Source of the DNA: Rhipicephalus microplus | Taxonomy: Eukaryota; Arthropoda; Arachnida; Ixodida; Ixodidae | Direction of reading: 5' to 3' | DNA length: 64,000 nt | NCBI RefSeq assembly: GCF_043290135.1 | Contig: NC_134701.1 | Location: 205,912,601-205,976,600 of the forward strand | Part shown: piece by piece, positions 35,831 to 48,325 of the stretch | How the letters are laid out: every line of letters starts with the position of its first letter | Position numbering within the stretch: the first letter of the stretch is position 1 | Notes under the pieces: model-generated | Seen by the model: only the letters and a program-made list of their open reading frames with translations | What the model was told of the DNA's origin: nothing | Database searches by the model: none | Translations under genes and position numbers: made by a program

Positions 35831-37082
35831 ATGGTAGGTCCCTGTGCTTTAATTCGACCATGAACAGAAGCTTGTAGCTAACGTGAGGTAGCAGCTGCGG
35901 TCAATAACAGTGTCGACGGTCGTGCGCTCCACCACTCTATAGACAAGTGCGATTCTATCCATACACACCACAATCTCTGCTATCCCGCTGCGCTGTCGAC
36001 TCCTAAGAGCTCCTTGACCACTGGTGCCGCGATTCTCACCTGATGCATGATGTCGAGTCGTGTGATGGCGCACACTTGTACTCGGTGAGGGTCGTTTCGA
36101 GGTAGACGAAGTGTCGAAGCACAGTCGTAAAGGAATGGCAGAGTCACAACCCAAGAAGTGAGTCCCTTCAGTATATAGTCGCAACTTTCGGCGTGAACTG
36201 ACAGAGAGAAGAAGACAGCACGCGGCCGCGCGGAGTCCGTCTCTCTTGTCCCGAGTGTGTGACGACCGCAGCCGGTGAAAAAGGCTCTCCTCCGCCGCGC
36301 GGGTGACACACACGGCTGCTGCAAGAAGCCGGCCGACGTCGCCGCAGCTGCAGGGTTTCTGGGCCTGACCCAGTGCGAAGCGCGTTTCCTCCGGCGGCCG
36401 ATCTGCCGGTGGTGCCTCTCATTGGGTCCACATTTGGGTCACCGTGTTTGGGGGTCCGCCGCCGCCGAGTCATCCTCTCCCTTTAAAACTGCGCTGTGGG
36501 CTTCCCGATGCACGAGAAGAGGGGAGACGCGTACTCCTGCAGACTCGCTGGCAAACCCTCCCAGGCCTCCACCTTTCCCGCCGCTTGCAGCTTCAGTAGA
36601 CGACCATCCATTAGACGTCTTCACGCAATCGGCGTTTCTCTTGGTCCGCGCCCCCGAGACACGCCGTCTCCTCGGAATGCGACGCGTCTCCGGTTGGATG
36701 TACGAAGTACGGCGGCATGTGGGATTGGCGACCAAGAAGCGTGGGCATCTTTTGCCGGACAAGCGGGAACGGGCGGTCCTCGAGGAAGGTCGCTCTTGTG
36801 CCCAGAGGCGCTATGGTTGCGTGTCATTTACAGCTTCCGTCTGCCATTACCCCGTTCTCGCTGCACGCCATGGAGTTTAGCGGCATATACTAGGAGCAAT
36901 AAGTCAGTACGCGTCCGGAATCTCGGCCGCAGTCCGTGGTACGGGACTCGTTCGGTCTTCCGGCCGCGAAAGGACGCTCGGAGTGCGATGCGCATGAGCA
37001 CGGATTAATGTTACGAAATTTGGCCTTACAAAGGCGAGGGACGCTTACAACACTGCTGTGCTCGGCAGTTTTGAAACATCGC
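35831..37082. other. CpG-rich region (about 36,180-37,000) with no definable exon
   Basis: The strongest CpG density of the window. Overlapping frames up to 201 codons (36,275-36,880) occur on both strands and contain no recognised domain. A promoter or first exon of a gene outside the window is possible. Confidence 0.3.
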
Positions 37083-37380
37083 CTGTACAGGAAAATGCCC
37101 GCACTGTGCGGAGAAGCCTTCCGACATGTTCCCCATGGTGTGGGCATGCCAGTTAATCCCGCGCCTCACCCCAAAACCAAACCCCACCCGGGAGGACTGG
37201 AAGGCAGCCCTGCTTAGCTGTTCCGACCTTGCGATCCAGAAGGCCCTGGTCAACCGAGCTCGAGTCGCATTTGCTGCTAATGGACTTCTGTAACGAGGAG
37301 CCCACCTAGTGTTTGTGAGGGGTGGCCCACACCGGGCCATCTCTCTCCTACTCCCTGTATATATATAAATAATAAAGTTT
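37083..37380 (+). pseudogene. C-terminal remnant and 3' end of a non-LTR retrotransposon
   Basis: A plus frame reads CPHCAEKPSDMFPMVWAC, a terminal Cys/His motif with Pro where His is expected. It continues through NPTREDWKAALLSCSDLAIQ and NRARVAFAANGLL to a stop. A 3' UTR with AATAAA at 37,370 and a (CT)n run follow. The C-terminal block matches the remnant at 27,985-28,215. Confidence 0.72.
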
Positions 37381-37405
37381 TTTCTCTCTCTCTCTCTCTC
37401 TCTCT
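37381..37405. repeat. (CT)n run
   Basis: A short CT dinucleotide run just after the LINE 3' end. Confidence 0.9.
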
Positions 37406-37499
37406 GTCTTACAGGCTTAGACGTGCGCATCCAATTGTAACTACTGATAGATGGGTGCATGGAAGAAATTTATTTGTAGTCCTGAGAAACGTGACTAGG

Positions 37500-37640
37500 G
37501 GGATAAAAAGTCAAGTGGGCTGATGAGATTGAAAAGTTCGCAGGTATAACGTGGTAGCAGAAAGCGCAAGGCCGGCTTGTTTGGCAGTTCATGGGAGAGG
37601 TCTTTGCCCTGCAGTGGGCGCGTAGTCAGGCTGATGATAG

Positions 37641-37678
<38 letters not shown>

Positions 37679-37679
37679 T
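37500..37679 (+). mobile_element. 3' end of an RTE-type retrotransposon
   Basis: A plus frame gives a decayed RTE C-terminus (WADEIEKFAGITW, then a stop, then VFALQWARSQAD). The characteristic terminal string GGGAGAGGTCTTTGCCCTGC and a (TGA)n tail at 37,637-37,677 follow. RTE-clade elements typically end in such a short trinucleotide repeat. Only the last ~180 bp remains. Confidence 0.8.
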
Positions 37680-38047
37680 AACGTGATTAGCGCGCAGTGG
37701 GCTTCTCCCGCGTTGAAACGTTTTTTATTGAGTGCAGTTGATCTCCAAAATTGGTGCTGTTTTTGTTATTAAAAGTCTGTGGTGACTTCTTTGTTCGTAC
37801 TATACCTTGTTATCTCAAGTAATTGCTATAATTCAGCAAGCTTGAACCTTTGTTTTGATAGCGTTGTGGGAAATGGCCCTATCGCAGAACATTTACCAGC
37901 TAACACGGAGGTATGGAAGAAGCAGTAGAGATAGTAACCACACAAAGATGATTGCCCAGTTAGGACTTCGAGAGAGAGAGAGACAGAGAGAGTTTAAGCA
38001 ATCACAACTGAAACAAGTGCACTTCCGTCTTATCAGTTTAGCTCAAT
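37680..38047. other. short gene-free stretch
   Basis: Nothing recognised; a GA-rich run lies near 37,969-37,990. Confidence 0.4.
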
Positions 38048-38060
38048 AGCATGTTTCAAT

Positions 38061-38308
38061 CGCCCCGCCGCGGAGGTCTAGTGGTTAAGGTACTCGGCTG
38101 CTGACCCGCAGGTCGCGGGCTCGAATCCCGGCAGCGGCGGCTGCATTTCCGATGGAGGCCGAAATGTTGTAGGCCCGTGTGCTCAGATTTGGATGCACGT
38201 TAAAGCACCCCAGGTGATCAAAATTTCCGGAGCCCTCCACTACGGCGTCTCTCATAATCATATGGTGGTTTTGGGACGTTAAATCTCACATATCAATCAA
38301 TCAATCAA
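38061..38308 (+). mobile_element. Ruka-type SINE, full length, plus strand
   Basis: The clearest copy in the window: head GCCCCGCCGCGGAGGTCTAG, A box, B box (GGCTCGAATCCC), full body, and tail ATATCAATCAATCAATCAA. A perfect 13-bp target-site duplication agcatgtttcaat lies at 38,048-38,060 and 38,309-38,321. Confidence 0.96.
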
Positions 38309-38321
38309 AGCATGTTTCAAT

Positions 38322-39378
38322 TTAAAACTTAGTTTGTAGCTCCTCTACACTGAAGCAGCTTCCCTACCCAAGTATCACTCTTTCTGGGTCTTTGTAGTCC
38401 GAAAGTTTTCACGAGAGATTTTTCTAATTGAGTTAGCCAGATGAAAATATTAACCACGGTAAATGCGGATCCCGCCATCAAATACTCGACAGAAATGATT
38501 ACGAGAGTTTCTGTTGCGGTTACTCTACAGCTTTCCATGATTCCGTCAGTACCAGTGGCGCATCTAGGAGGTGGCACATCCTTGTAGGGGCACAACGGGC
38601 CCCTGCCCCCCCCCCCTCCTTCCCTAATTTTTTTTTTGCCATGACATACAGAGCGAAAAATCACCGCATTAAAAAGGTATACCCTCCCCCCCCTCCACCC
38701 TCGAAAATTATTTCTCCCTTCGTCTCTGCTCAGCACCTATTAGAATATCTAAGAAAAATCTGTTTTCGGCTGTTTAAATTGGCTAGTTGTATTCAAAACG
38801 ATTGCCTTTAAACCAGCCCGTAGCCTGGAAGGGCGGATACTCTAGCCGCTTTCTGAAATTTGGATAGAGGGTGGTGTTTTACCGGTAACAAATAAAGAGA
38901 ATATGAGTTTTTCTAGGGTTTCAACTGGTGCTTTCTCGAAACCTACCTTCAAGCTATTTCATCAAACGTTGATGTCCAAATCCATGCTTCTTTCATTGTT
39001 ATCTATTATAGGATATCAAGTAAATACAGCCGGTTGTTGCAGGCTTCATCACATACCATTCGCGGTTACCGAGAACAATGCTTCGGAAACACTAGTTTGA
39101 GCGTCAGTTTAGTGCTTGCGGACTGGGCTTCTCAATAATTATAGTCAGTATTTTTGTATTTTTCACACATCTTCTTGACGTGCCAGTGAAAGCGATTTCT
39201 CTTCAGGTCGTCTTCAACAACGACACACTGAATAAATCGGTTTACAACGCAGGTAAGAATATTAGGTTCAGGTCGTGTCATTTAAAGCCCTAGACATTAA
39301 CCGTGAAGTCATAAGTGGAGCTTTTTTTTTACAGTAACTTCATCATCGCATCTCAGCAGAGGTTTCTAACACGCACGC
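38322..39378. other. gene-free stretch
   Basis: Contains C and T runs near 38,607-38,638. No supported gene. Confidence 0.4.
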
Positions 39379-39576
39379 TTTTTTTTTTTTTGCGAAAGCT
39401 GTTATGAGATCACAGTTCGGGTCACGCGCAGTTGTCCACCACCGCCGCCGCCACCGGTGTCCGTAAACACGAAATGAGAACAATAAAAGAAACCTAGCAC
39501 TATATAATGACTCGGCGGAGCTCAAATGCGGGTCCGCTGGGTCCCAGTACAGAATTCTACCACCGAGCCACACCTG
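39379..39576 (-). mobile_element. third tRNA-type SINE family (SINE-C)
   Basis: On the minus strand the head reads GTGTGGCTCGGTGGTAGAAT, then CTGGGACCCAGCGGACCCG. The body follows (TTTACGGACACCGGTGGCGG; GCGTGACCCGAACTGTGATC; ATAACAGCTTTCGC) and a poly(A) tail (39,379-39,391 on the plus strand as T). The same head and body occur at 59,783-59,965. The 5' end of the head directly abuts the poly(A) end of an L1-like fragment. Confidence 0.75.
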
Positions 39577-40140
39577 TTTTTTTTGTTTTTTTTTTTTGCT
39601 TTATTGCTTGTTCATGGGCGCGTACATCAAACCACAAGCACAACAGAAACAAGCAGTAACAGTCCGACACAAACTAAAATTTACTGAGTGCTGCCAAGTG
39701 CTCTACTTTCGACAACCAACCAGCTACAATCTCGTGAGTTTTCTGCAGTTCAACAAACTTGGACATACCTCCACGGACACACATTCATGCAGGCCGTGCA
39801 TTCTGATCCCAATAAAAACCCGCCATACGGGCCCGCCATAAACAGTGGAGGCCACATAGCATAATCAAATCAAAAGGCATTCCCTCTTCGTCCCTATATA
39901 TTGGCAGAAATCTTATACCATAAGAATTCAAAGGTGATTTCTTCTTGAACGTCCTTTCAAGTACATCCCAAAAATATACTCTCTCCCAACAATATAAGGA
40001 AACATGGTCTATAGTTTCCGCTTTTTCACAGGTAAGGCAATTCGTCCCGCAAGGTGAGCCGTCGTCTTCATTAATTACAAACTGAAGTTCGCATTTGCAT
40101 AAATTACCACATTTGAAACGGACACTGTATGTGGCACAAC
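39577..40140 (-). pseudogene. L1/Tx1-like retrotransposon 3' fragment (copy 2)
   Basis: The minus strand reads CGTNCLTCEKAETIDH, then YCWERVYFWDVLERTFKKKS and LHCLWRARMAGFYWDQNARP. This aligns by eye with the C-terminus of the 53.7-59.8 kb element (LCDVPETIEH, MHSLWKTRMQNRNAEP) and the 22.8-24.2 kb copy. It ends with AATAAAG and a poly(A) tail (T run at 39,577-39,597 on the plus strand). 5' truncation is at about 40,140. Confidence 0.8.
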
Positions 40141-40699
40141 GTAATGTGACTTATCTATATAGAGATCACCAACACTTGACAATCGTGGTGTTCTTAATTG
40201 GCCTTCTTGCGTGGACCTTCACTGACTCAGTGTGCGAAGATGTCTCTGCGCCCTTTGCATACGGCTGCTGTATTTTTGTGTGTGTGTGTTGTCACATACG
40301 TGCTTTTTCATTGCTTCTGCTGGTTGCCCAGCGTGTACGCAGAGAGAGTGAGTGAGTAAAATAACTTTATTAGGTCCGCAATAGACACGAGTTAACTCAG
40401 CGTCACCTGGCCCACTCGGGGACGCTCAAGTTAAACCTGACCGCCCTGGTGCGGGACGGCCAGGATTTGAGAGGTGAGGTCAGTCGAATTTAAGTGCATA
40501 TAACGGTGGCAGCACTTTGTCTTGCAAATACGACGCCATTGATTCGACGCGTGCAGAAGGAATACGTGGCCCCTAAATAGAAATACCCAAGAGTGAAAGC
40601 GAAAACCTCACGATGCCATTGAAATTTCGCTTTGGCGGTCGGTGAACGCGCTTTAGTTTCGCGGGATCGACAATCCCGCCTCTGTTTGGCTAGCAGGCT
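40141..40699. other. gene-free stretch
   Basis: No supported gene or repeat. Confidence 0.4.
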
Positions 40700-41640
40700 G
40701 CGTACCATTGACAGTTAATTGAAGCATCCGCAGCCGTCCCGGTATTCGTGTCTCGGTTTGAGGTCGTGACGTCGTCTCGAAGAGAAAACTGCGCATGGCG
40801 AGAACTCGCAGGCAAACCGGCGCGCTGACCGAGAATGCTCGGGTGCAAAGAAGACATGCATCATCTTCTGTGTATAGCTACCGGCCCGACCTTTCCAGTT
40901 TTCCTTCTCAACCGCCCCACCCTCCCCGCTGCTCGCTTCCAAAGTGCCTGTCCGTTTCATTCGGGTATTCACGAATAGGCGAACGTTTGTGTCCGTGAAT
41001 CTGCAGGGCCCGTCGGGCCTATAGACATCTGGACAGCACAGCTATACCGCGTTGCCGCTCTATGCGAACGGTAAACGGGGATCGTGAGGCGGTTGGCCGA
41101 GTTCCGCCGGTTCAATTTTTGATACACGACTCGGGTCGGGCCGGTTGCCCTCCGAGTGGTGTGTGTCCCTCTTCGGGTTGCGTGTTGGTGAGGCGACCGG
41201 TATGGACTGGCAGGGCTTCCGCCGGCATTAACGGCCGTTGTGGCCGAATCGGGCTGTGGTGCGTACACGCGAGACGCACGCACTGTCTCGTCGACAACGC
41301 GGTGTTCTATCGTGCGACCTCATCTACAAGCACCGCTCGGAGAGTGGGTGACAAGGCTCTCTCTTCTTGCCTTCACGCGGTCACCCCTTGAACCGACTGC
41401 CCTTCCGGCGGGAGGAAGTCGCCCGCTTCCTTTGTGCGGCCGCCGCTACGACCAGCGCGTCCTTTTCGGCAATACTCGGAGACCTCCTTCTTTCATAGTT
41501 CGTTTCTTTGACTGTTTCTCGCACCTCTCCGACGCATCGTTGCAACGACACGAGGCCTGTTGCGCGTCGTCTAGTTCGTTCCCGAGACGAACCGTCAGCG
41601 CCAAACCGACTGCCTGAAAACTGTGGGCATGTCTCGCGCT
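40700..41640. other. CpG-rich tract, possible promoter or 5' exon
   Basis: CpG-dense across about 0.9 kb with 60-125-codon frames in several phases on both strands. No domain, signal peptide or matching splice sites were recognised. Confidence 0.28.
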
Positions 41641-42004
41641 GTCCCACTTCACACATTATTTTCTCTTAATTTTTTGTTTCCCCTAACTTCTCTTTATATC
41701 TTTCTTTGCGGAATTCTCCGGCTTCCGTGCATCTTTTCCTCTTCTTCGTCTATCGTGACACAGCTTCCGCTCCTCCACCTTAAACACGAGGCATGCTCTC
41801 TCGCACGAGCGCGTTCCTTCGTGCGGAACATGTCGAGCGCTTCTTGCGTGATCGCTCGTCGGAAGCGTACACAGCGTGCAACCACCCCGCGTGTACGTCT
41901 ATGCCCCGCGTCACCGTGCTTGCGAGATTCATCGCGTGCCTGGATTCTTACGTGATTTCACGCGAAGCCCTCACAGCGAGCACCTCCAAGTCACTCACGA
42001 GTTA

Positions 42005-42006
<2 letters not shown>
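41641..42006. other. flank of the CA repeat
   Basis: T/C-rich then GC-richer; no supported gene. Confidence 0.4.
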
Positions 42007-42100
<94 letters not shown>

Positions 42101-42112
42101 GCACGCACGCAC
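42007..42112. repeat. (CA)n microsatellite
   Basis: About 46 CA units followed by GCAC variants up to about 42,112. Frames through it are artefacts. Confidence 0.97.
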
Positions 42113-42894
<782 letters not shown>

Positions 42895-43120
42895 TGTCGA
42901 TTCTACGTTCCAGCATGATATGAGAATATGAGGGACGCCGCAGTGGCGGGCTCCATAAACGGGCCATCTGGTGTTCTTTAACGTGAACGGACATCGCACA
43001 GCACATAGACTTCTACCATATCGCCTCGATCAAAATATGACCTCTGCAGCCGGGATCGAAACAGCGACCTTCGCGTCAGCAGCCGAGCACCTTATAGCCA
43101 CTGATCCACCGAGGCGGGCT
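42895..43120 (-). mobile_element. diverged Ruka-like SINE with (AAT)n tail
   Basis: On the minus strand a tRNA-like head (GCCCGCCTCGGTGGATCAGT, then CTCGGCTGCTGACGCGAAGG and B box GTTTCGATCCCGG) is followed by body strings recognisable but changed from the main family (CACGTTAAAGAACACCAGAT; GAGCCCGCCACTGCGGCGTC). The canonical GGTTTTGGGACGTTAA end is missing. Confidence 0.75.
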
Positions 43121-44483
43121 GCATTGAGAAAGAGTAAGGTTAACGAAAAAAAGACAAGACACAACCACGACGAAAGCACTTCGACAAGGACTTCAATCTT
43201 TCGTAAAGTCCTGATGTTTCTGAAACAACCCGCAACAGCTTTTCTGTTTTTTTTTTTTAGCGACTTGTGGTACCGTCAGGTCAACGCATGTAGAAGTTTC
43301 AAGGAAGTGCAGTGCACTCTGTGAAAGTAAAGTGCGCCGTTCTAATTCTTCACGTAATGTCCGGAACCATGTGCGAAAAAACTGCAGCCGCATGGACAAT
43401 GGTCGACGACCTCCTCCTGTACTGTAAACTTGGGCATCACAATGAAACGTGTAGGTCGGTGATCCTCCTTTCTCATGCGTATTATGCTTGTGGAGTCTTT
43501 CAGCGTTCCCATATACATTTGGCGGGAACCATACGCGCGTGTTGAGCCCGAAACCACAGAGAATGGAGAGCAGCCCTGCCGTTCAGACGCTCTCCTAAGC
43601 ACTTTCATTCCGACCATCTGTAGCTCAGAGCGACGCCGGGAGCGATGACCGACCGGGAAGTATAACTTGAAGCTGACTGTTGTTACAATTCAAGAGGAGA
43701 CGAATCATTTTGAACGTTTCTGCTTGGCATCCGCAACAACAAAGCTCAATGAGAGCTCAGCTGGGACTAGCTGGTGTGACGTTGTTCAGTTGTCTGCGTC
43801 GTAGCTTTTATAAGAACATGAAATTGCGCACAAGTATGTGCGCAGTTTGTTTCACAGATGCCTGTTCCGTTTGGTTTTCGTCGCTTTTTGTGTTAGAAGC
43901 ACGGCGCACGGAAGCAAATGTACAGAGCACGTTAACCCTTCTCGATCTACACTTAGCGCTGCAGAAGTCCATGTGTTTTAGCATATTCTATCGAACTCTT
44001 ACTAGGGGAAACGTCGCCCATTGACACAGAGCCTGTATACATAGAGACCCGCGAAAATCTTTTAATGCAATTCAAGGTTTCCGTGATCTTTCATCAATTA
44101 TGGGCTTGGCGAATTCACAAGACAACCTCTCTAAGAGCAACCACAAAGGCTCCGATTACTTTTCCAAAAAACGTGTCTCTCTCTCCTATCTCTCTCTCTC
44201 TCTTTCCCTTTAATATTTGTTGCAGGCATACAGCCACTATCTGCGAAGTTGCACTTCGGTGCGTCACCAGACCTTTTCACTCAAGGCTTCCTGGGCGCCG
44301 CCATAGTCCTCTCTGGGCTGTTGTCAGTGCGCGTGACCCCCCCAAAAATGCACTGCCAAAGTTGTGACATGGGCTTTTGTACTCTCGTGCAACAGCCCAG
44401 ACAGGAGAAAATCCTCCTCTCTGTAAAACAGGTCCATAATTTTCTCATCACCAGTGCTGATGCAGCTCTCTCTCTCTCATGTG
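43121..44483. other. gene-poor stretch
   Basis: Short frames only. The last ~250 bp may already belong to the retroelement whose RNase H begins near 44,510, but no motif proves it. Confidence 0.35.
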
Positions 44484-44517
44484 ATCAGCGTAGTTCTCTC
44501 ACGAGAACTACGCTGAT
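44484..44517. repeat. perfect 15-bp hairpin at retroelement boundary
   Basis: atcagcgtagttctc at 44,484-44,498 is exactly reverse-complemented at 44,503-44,517 with a 4-base loop. The right arm flows into the first recognisable RNase H codons. Confidence 0.85.
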
Positions 44518-45475
44518 TACATTTATATCTATACCGACGTGTCGACTACTATCCAGGGTTCGTCTGGAGCAATGGTAGTCCCAGTGAAGGCTATTACCGT
44601 CAGTTTCAAGACAGACCACGCAACGACTTCGACGGCTGCAGAATTTGCTGCTCTTCGCGCTGCACTTCAGGTAGTCAACCACGAACAGCCTCAACAATGG
44701 TGAATCTTCAGCGATTCGAAGGCAGCTCTGCAATCTTTGCTGTCAGCCCTGCGGCCCGGACCATGCGAGCAGTTAGTCTTCGAGGTTAGGCCTCTCCTCC
44801 ATACTGCGCTCGAGAAGGGACATCACGTGACGTTTCAGTGGCTGAAAATCACTGCGGCAAGATAGGTAATTAATATACTGACATTGCTCCTTGATCAAGT
44901 CCTCAAAGGGACATGGTCGAGACGGTACGCCTATCGAGGACCAAATCTGCTATTCAACTTCGAGTGGTCGTACAACAAGTCACTTTCTCCAATAGTAATA
45001 TAGCAAGTATAGACTGCACAATCAACACCGCCACTGCCCGAACAATTTACGTCTTCGGACACTTACTGGACTCCACCAAAATGACGCCACTCTGCTTTGC
45101 CGTTTATGCCTGACAGTGGCTTTCACGAAGTCATTTTCTTTTTGTAATGTAATGGCTGACAACCCATTTTGCGACAACTGTGCTAGCGAGGAAACATTAG
45201 AGCACGTTTTCCGCCCCTGTCCCCACTACAATACACAGAGATCATTTCTAGCTGCTGCTCTAGCTGGCATACATCAGAGACCGATGACGGCAGAAACAAT
45301 TCTGGAATGTCGACCTGAGAGAACATCGTGGGTGAGGGCAACGAAGGCGGTGCTCAACTTCCTGAAGGCAACAGACTTGCACCAGCGATTTTCAACTTAC
45401 TGTGCTATGGTGTGTGTGAAGTGTGACTCCGTGTGCGTGCCATCTCCTCTCTTACTTTTTCCCCATCTTTAAAAC
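44505..45475 (+). pseudogene. decayed RNase H and C-terminus of a non-LTR retrotransposon
   Basis: A plus frame reads YIYIYTDVSTTIQGSSGAM (first Asp), STAAEFAALRAALQ (Glu), a stop, then IFSDSKAALQSLLS (second Asp) and VTFQWLK, where the expected PSHxGIxGNExAD is lost. After a damaged section the C-terminal motif CDNCASEETLEHVFRPCPHY appears at 45,178-45,237, followed by NTQRSFLAAALAGI and a stop at 45,472. Several stops and frame changes are present. Family: an RNase H-bearing LINE of the I/R1-related kind; it is not closely similar to the copy at 18 kb. Confidence 0.8.
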
Positions 45476-47757
45476 TCCCCCACTTTTTTCTCTGATAAAG
45501 GTAGCATACCGATACTCTCAGACAGGTTAGACTCGCTCGCTGGATTTCGTGCCGACCAATTGTGCCCCCGCGATCTCCGATGACAGCGCAGCTCCAACCG
45601 ACTGGCTCGCCCTACGCCATCTCCTGACGCCGACAAGAGCTCTCGCTGAGTGGTGCCCCGTCCTCGGACTCCTGCGACCGAGATCATCTTTCCTATATTT
45701 TCCTTATTTTTTATGTGGGGCTCTCTGTCCCTGCCTCTATTTCTATCCCTATTCCTTTTATTCCTGGCTATCTCTTTCAATACCTCCTTACCCTCATACC
45801 TCGCGAGTCACCGTTTAGGTGTCGCACTATGATGCAGACAGTTACGCGTCTCACTTTTATCTTCTTTTTTTCTCTTTTAAGAATCACTTACACAGACTGA
45901 TTAACATCTCTGCCTTTGCGTTCTTTCCTGTTCCTTCTTTCCTTCCTTTATTCATTCCTTCCTTATAGCCAAGCTGTATATTGCTTAGCAAAACCAAGTT
46001 ACGTGCGTTTTATGTATGCAAGAACGCCTGTCGCACATTGGCCACAGAAATTGGGCAAGTGCTACCACTCATCACTGGTGCAATAAACGTGAAGAAGTGA
46101 GCACATGGGCACCAAACATCAACTAAGGTAGCTTTACAGACGTAAGGAATAATTCAGAAAGACATTAATGAACAGTCGAGATTAACCCAGTTACAAAGGT
46201 CAGGTTTATGCATTTTAGCATCACTGCTTCACCTTCCGTACGGGGTGCTTGCGTGGTGACAGCCCGATTTTTAGTATAAATTGAAATGTATCAATGATAG
46301 ATCATAGACAGCTCCGTCTCTTAATATGCACTAGGAAAACACGCCCTTGTTTCCAGCGATGTGTCACGCGCACTTTTTGGCTCAGCTGATACGGAACTCC
46401 TTCAAACCTGCGCTGAATATTGCATTGCGATTGGGATAGTTTCTGGACCACTATGTACGTTCAGGCACATGCGTAACGGAACGGCAGCAAGAAAGCTAGA
46501 CGAGAAATGGAGGCCGATACCGAAGCACATGCATTATCTTATACGCGATATAGTATCCCTGGGGTTGCCGTTCTCACCACCACTTTTAGCAACCAGATGA
46601 ACGATCCCACTAACAGCCTATTGCTATAGATGACTTCTAAAGAAGGAACTAACTTCCTCTTTCCCTTTTTTTACCACAAGCCGTAGACAGGCGTCCCCGA
46701 GTGTAGGACGTTTGTATCCTAAATAAAGCGGGCCCCCGTGAACTTGGAGCATACCTGGAGTGAGGTGGTCTATAAAGAGCGCCGAGGTCAATTGGGGGCG
46801 TTTACATGACCGCTGCGACGAGACCCACGGTGTGTGTTTATACTTGTCCGCTTCCGCCATACGCAGAGAGGCCAATGTTGCCAACACCCGTGAAGTATAC
46901 CGCGACACCACCGCGAGTGCGCGTAATGCAGGACGTGAGAGCCACCCTTTTTTCTTTCCTTGCTTTTTTGAGTACCGTACATGCCGGCAATGTCATTTAG
47001 AGGCCCTCGTCGACGTCGTCGGGAAACAGCTGTGCTCCGCTTTTGTTCCCACGCCGGACTTCCGGGGTTGCTCGTCGTATAGCCATCGCACTCTTTTTTT
47101 TTTCTCAACAAGCACGAATGTCGGGTTCCCCAGTGAAGAACCGGGTATGATTTGGGTGGGAACGCCTCCTGGACCTTTTTAACGCCCTTCCCAAAACATA
47201 CACTTAGCGGGAGACGAGTACGAGCGATCGTGCCCCCTTGATTGCAACTTGTTGGCTGCCGTATGATGGGCGGGCTATAGAGAGCTCCGTGTCCCATATT
47301 TGTGCAGGTGAACGGGCAATTGCGCATCACCGACATGGATAGTCATGAGCAAGGCAGGAAATTGAGGAAGATGAGCCTCTTGCGTCCATCTCGTGAACCT
47401 TCACGGAGTCGGGTGACGCGAAAAACAAAGAAAACGTAATTCGATTGTATACAGTTGCTTTACACCGAACGACGGACTGACACCATTAAAATGCCACCAA
47501 CTTGAAAAACTGGGAGACCCTTAAGCTTCTTTCTCCCTTAACAGCTGAACGCGATAGCCATGTTCTGTTCTCAGTGCGTAATTTAAGCACTTAGTGTATG
47601 AAATCTTTTCGAACTTGCTATGCAGCCACTACGTGGCCTTAAGGGTGCAGTATATAGCGTGTGTATCTTTTGTAGTGGCTGACTGGCTTTAAACTATGGA
47701 ATCATAATAATACCATGTTCTGACGCACGATGACAATGTACGCTTGTCCCACGCACT
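45476..47757. other. gene-poor stretch
   Basis: The first 250 bp may be the 3' UTR of the LINE. Frames at 46,788-47,336 (minus, 182 codons) and 46,760-47,182 (plus) overlap and show no domain. Otherwise nothing recognised. Confidence 0.35.
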
Positions 47758-47773
47758 ATTACGGCAGTAGTTC

Positions 47774-48010
47774 GATAGATATGTGACGTTTAACGTCCCA
47801 AAACCACCACATGATCATGAGAAACGCCGCAGTGGAGGGCTCCGGAAATTTCGACCACCTGGGGTTCTTTAGTGCGCCCAAATCTGACCACACGGGCTTA
47901 CAAGATTTCCGTCTCCGTCGGAAATGCAGCCGTCGCAGCCGGGATCCGATCCCGTGACCTGCGGGTCAGTAGCCAAAAGTGCCTTAGCCACTAGACCACC
48001 ACGGCGGGGC
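47774..48010 (-). mobile_element. Ruka-type SINE with diverged target-site duplication
   Basis: Full-length copy. A 16-bp duplication with three mismatches lies at 47,758-47,773 (attacggcagtagttc) and 48,011-48,026 (attgcggtcgtagttc). This is the most diverged duplication of the full copies, so an older insertion. Confidence 0.9.
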
Positions 48011-48127
48011 ATTGCGGTCGTAGTTCACGCTGCATTGTGAAACATGTACACAGGACGGGTCTGTTTGTAAATGATGAAACTTACTTTCACTGCATTTCCA
48101 AGCATAGGAAGTTACTTTCGTCGTACT

Positions 48128-48325
48128 CACAAGCAGCCGCGTGGAACTGTGGCAGAACGCCCCACTTTCCACGCAAACAATCCGTGTTCAATTCCCACTC
48201 AGACCTGGATGTTTTTATTCCTTACTTGTATTTCTCGATTTCTCGGTCACGCAAAGATGACTTTTCGCTAACAACCGCCAACGCCGCAATTTCTGCAAAA
48301 CGAGCTTTTTAACGCTATCGCGTTA
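48128..48325 (+). mobile_element. SINE-B copy, plus strand
   Basis: Head with GCCGCGTGGAACTGTGGCAG and B-box region GTGTTCAATTCCCAC, body TCGGTCACGCAAAGATGAC, CGCTAACAACCGCCAACGCC, and end TTTTTAACGCTATCGCGTTA. Matches the copies at 15.5 and 21.8 kb. Confidence 0.75.

Noticed and set aside
36275..36880. 201-codon plus-strand frame
   Set aside because: CpG-rich tract with equal-length frames on both strands; no domain, signal peptide or supported splice sites.
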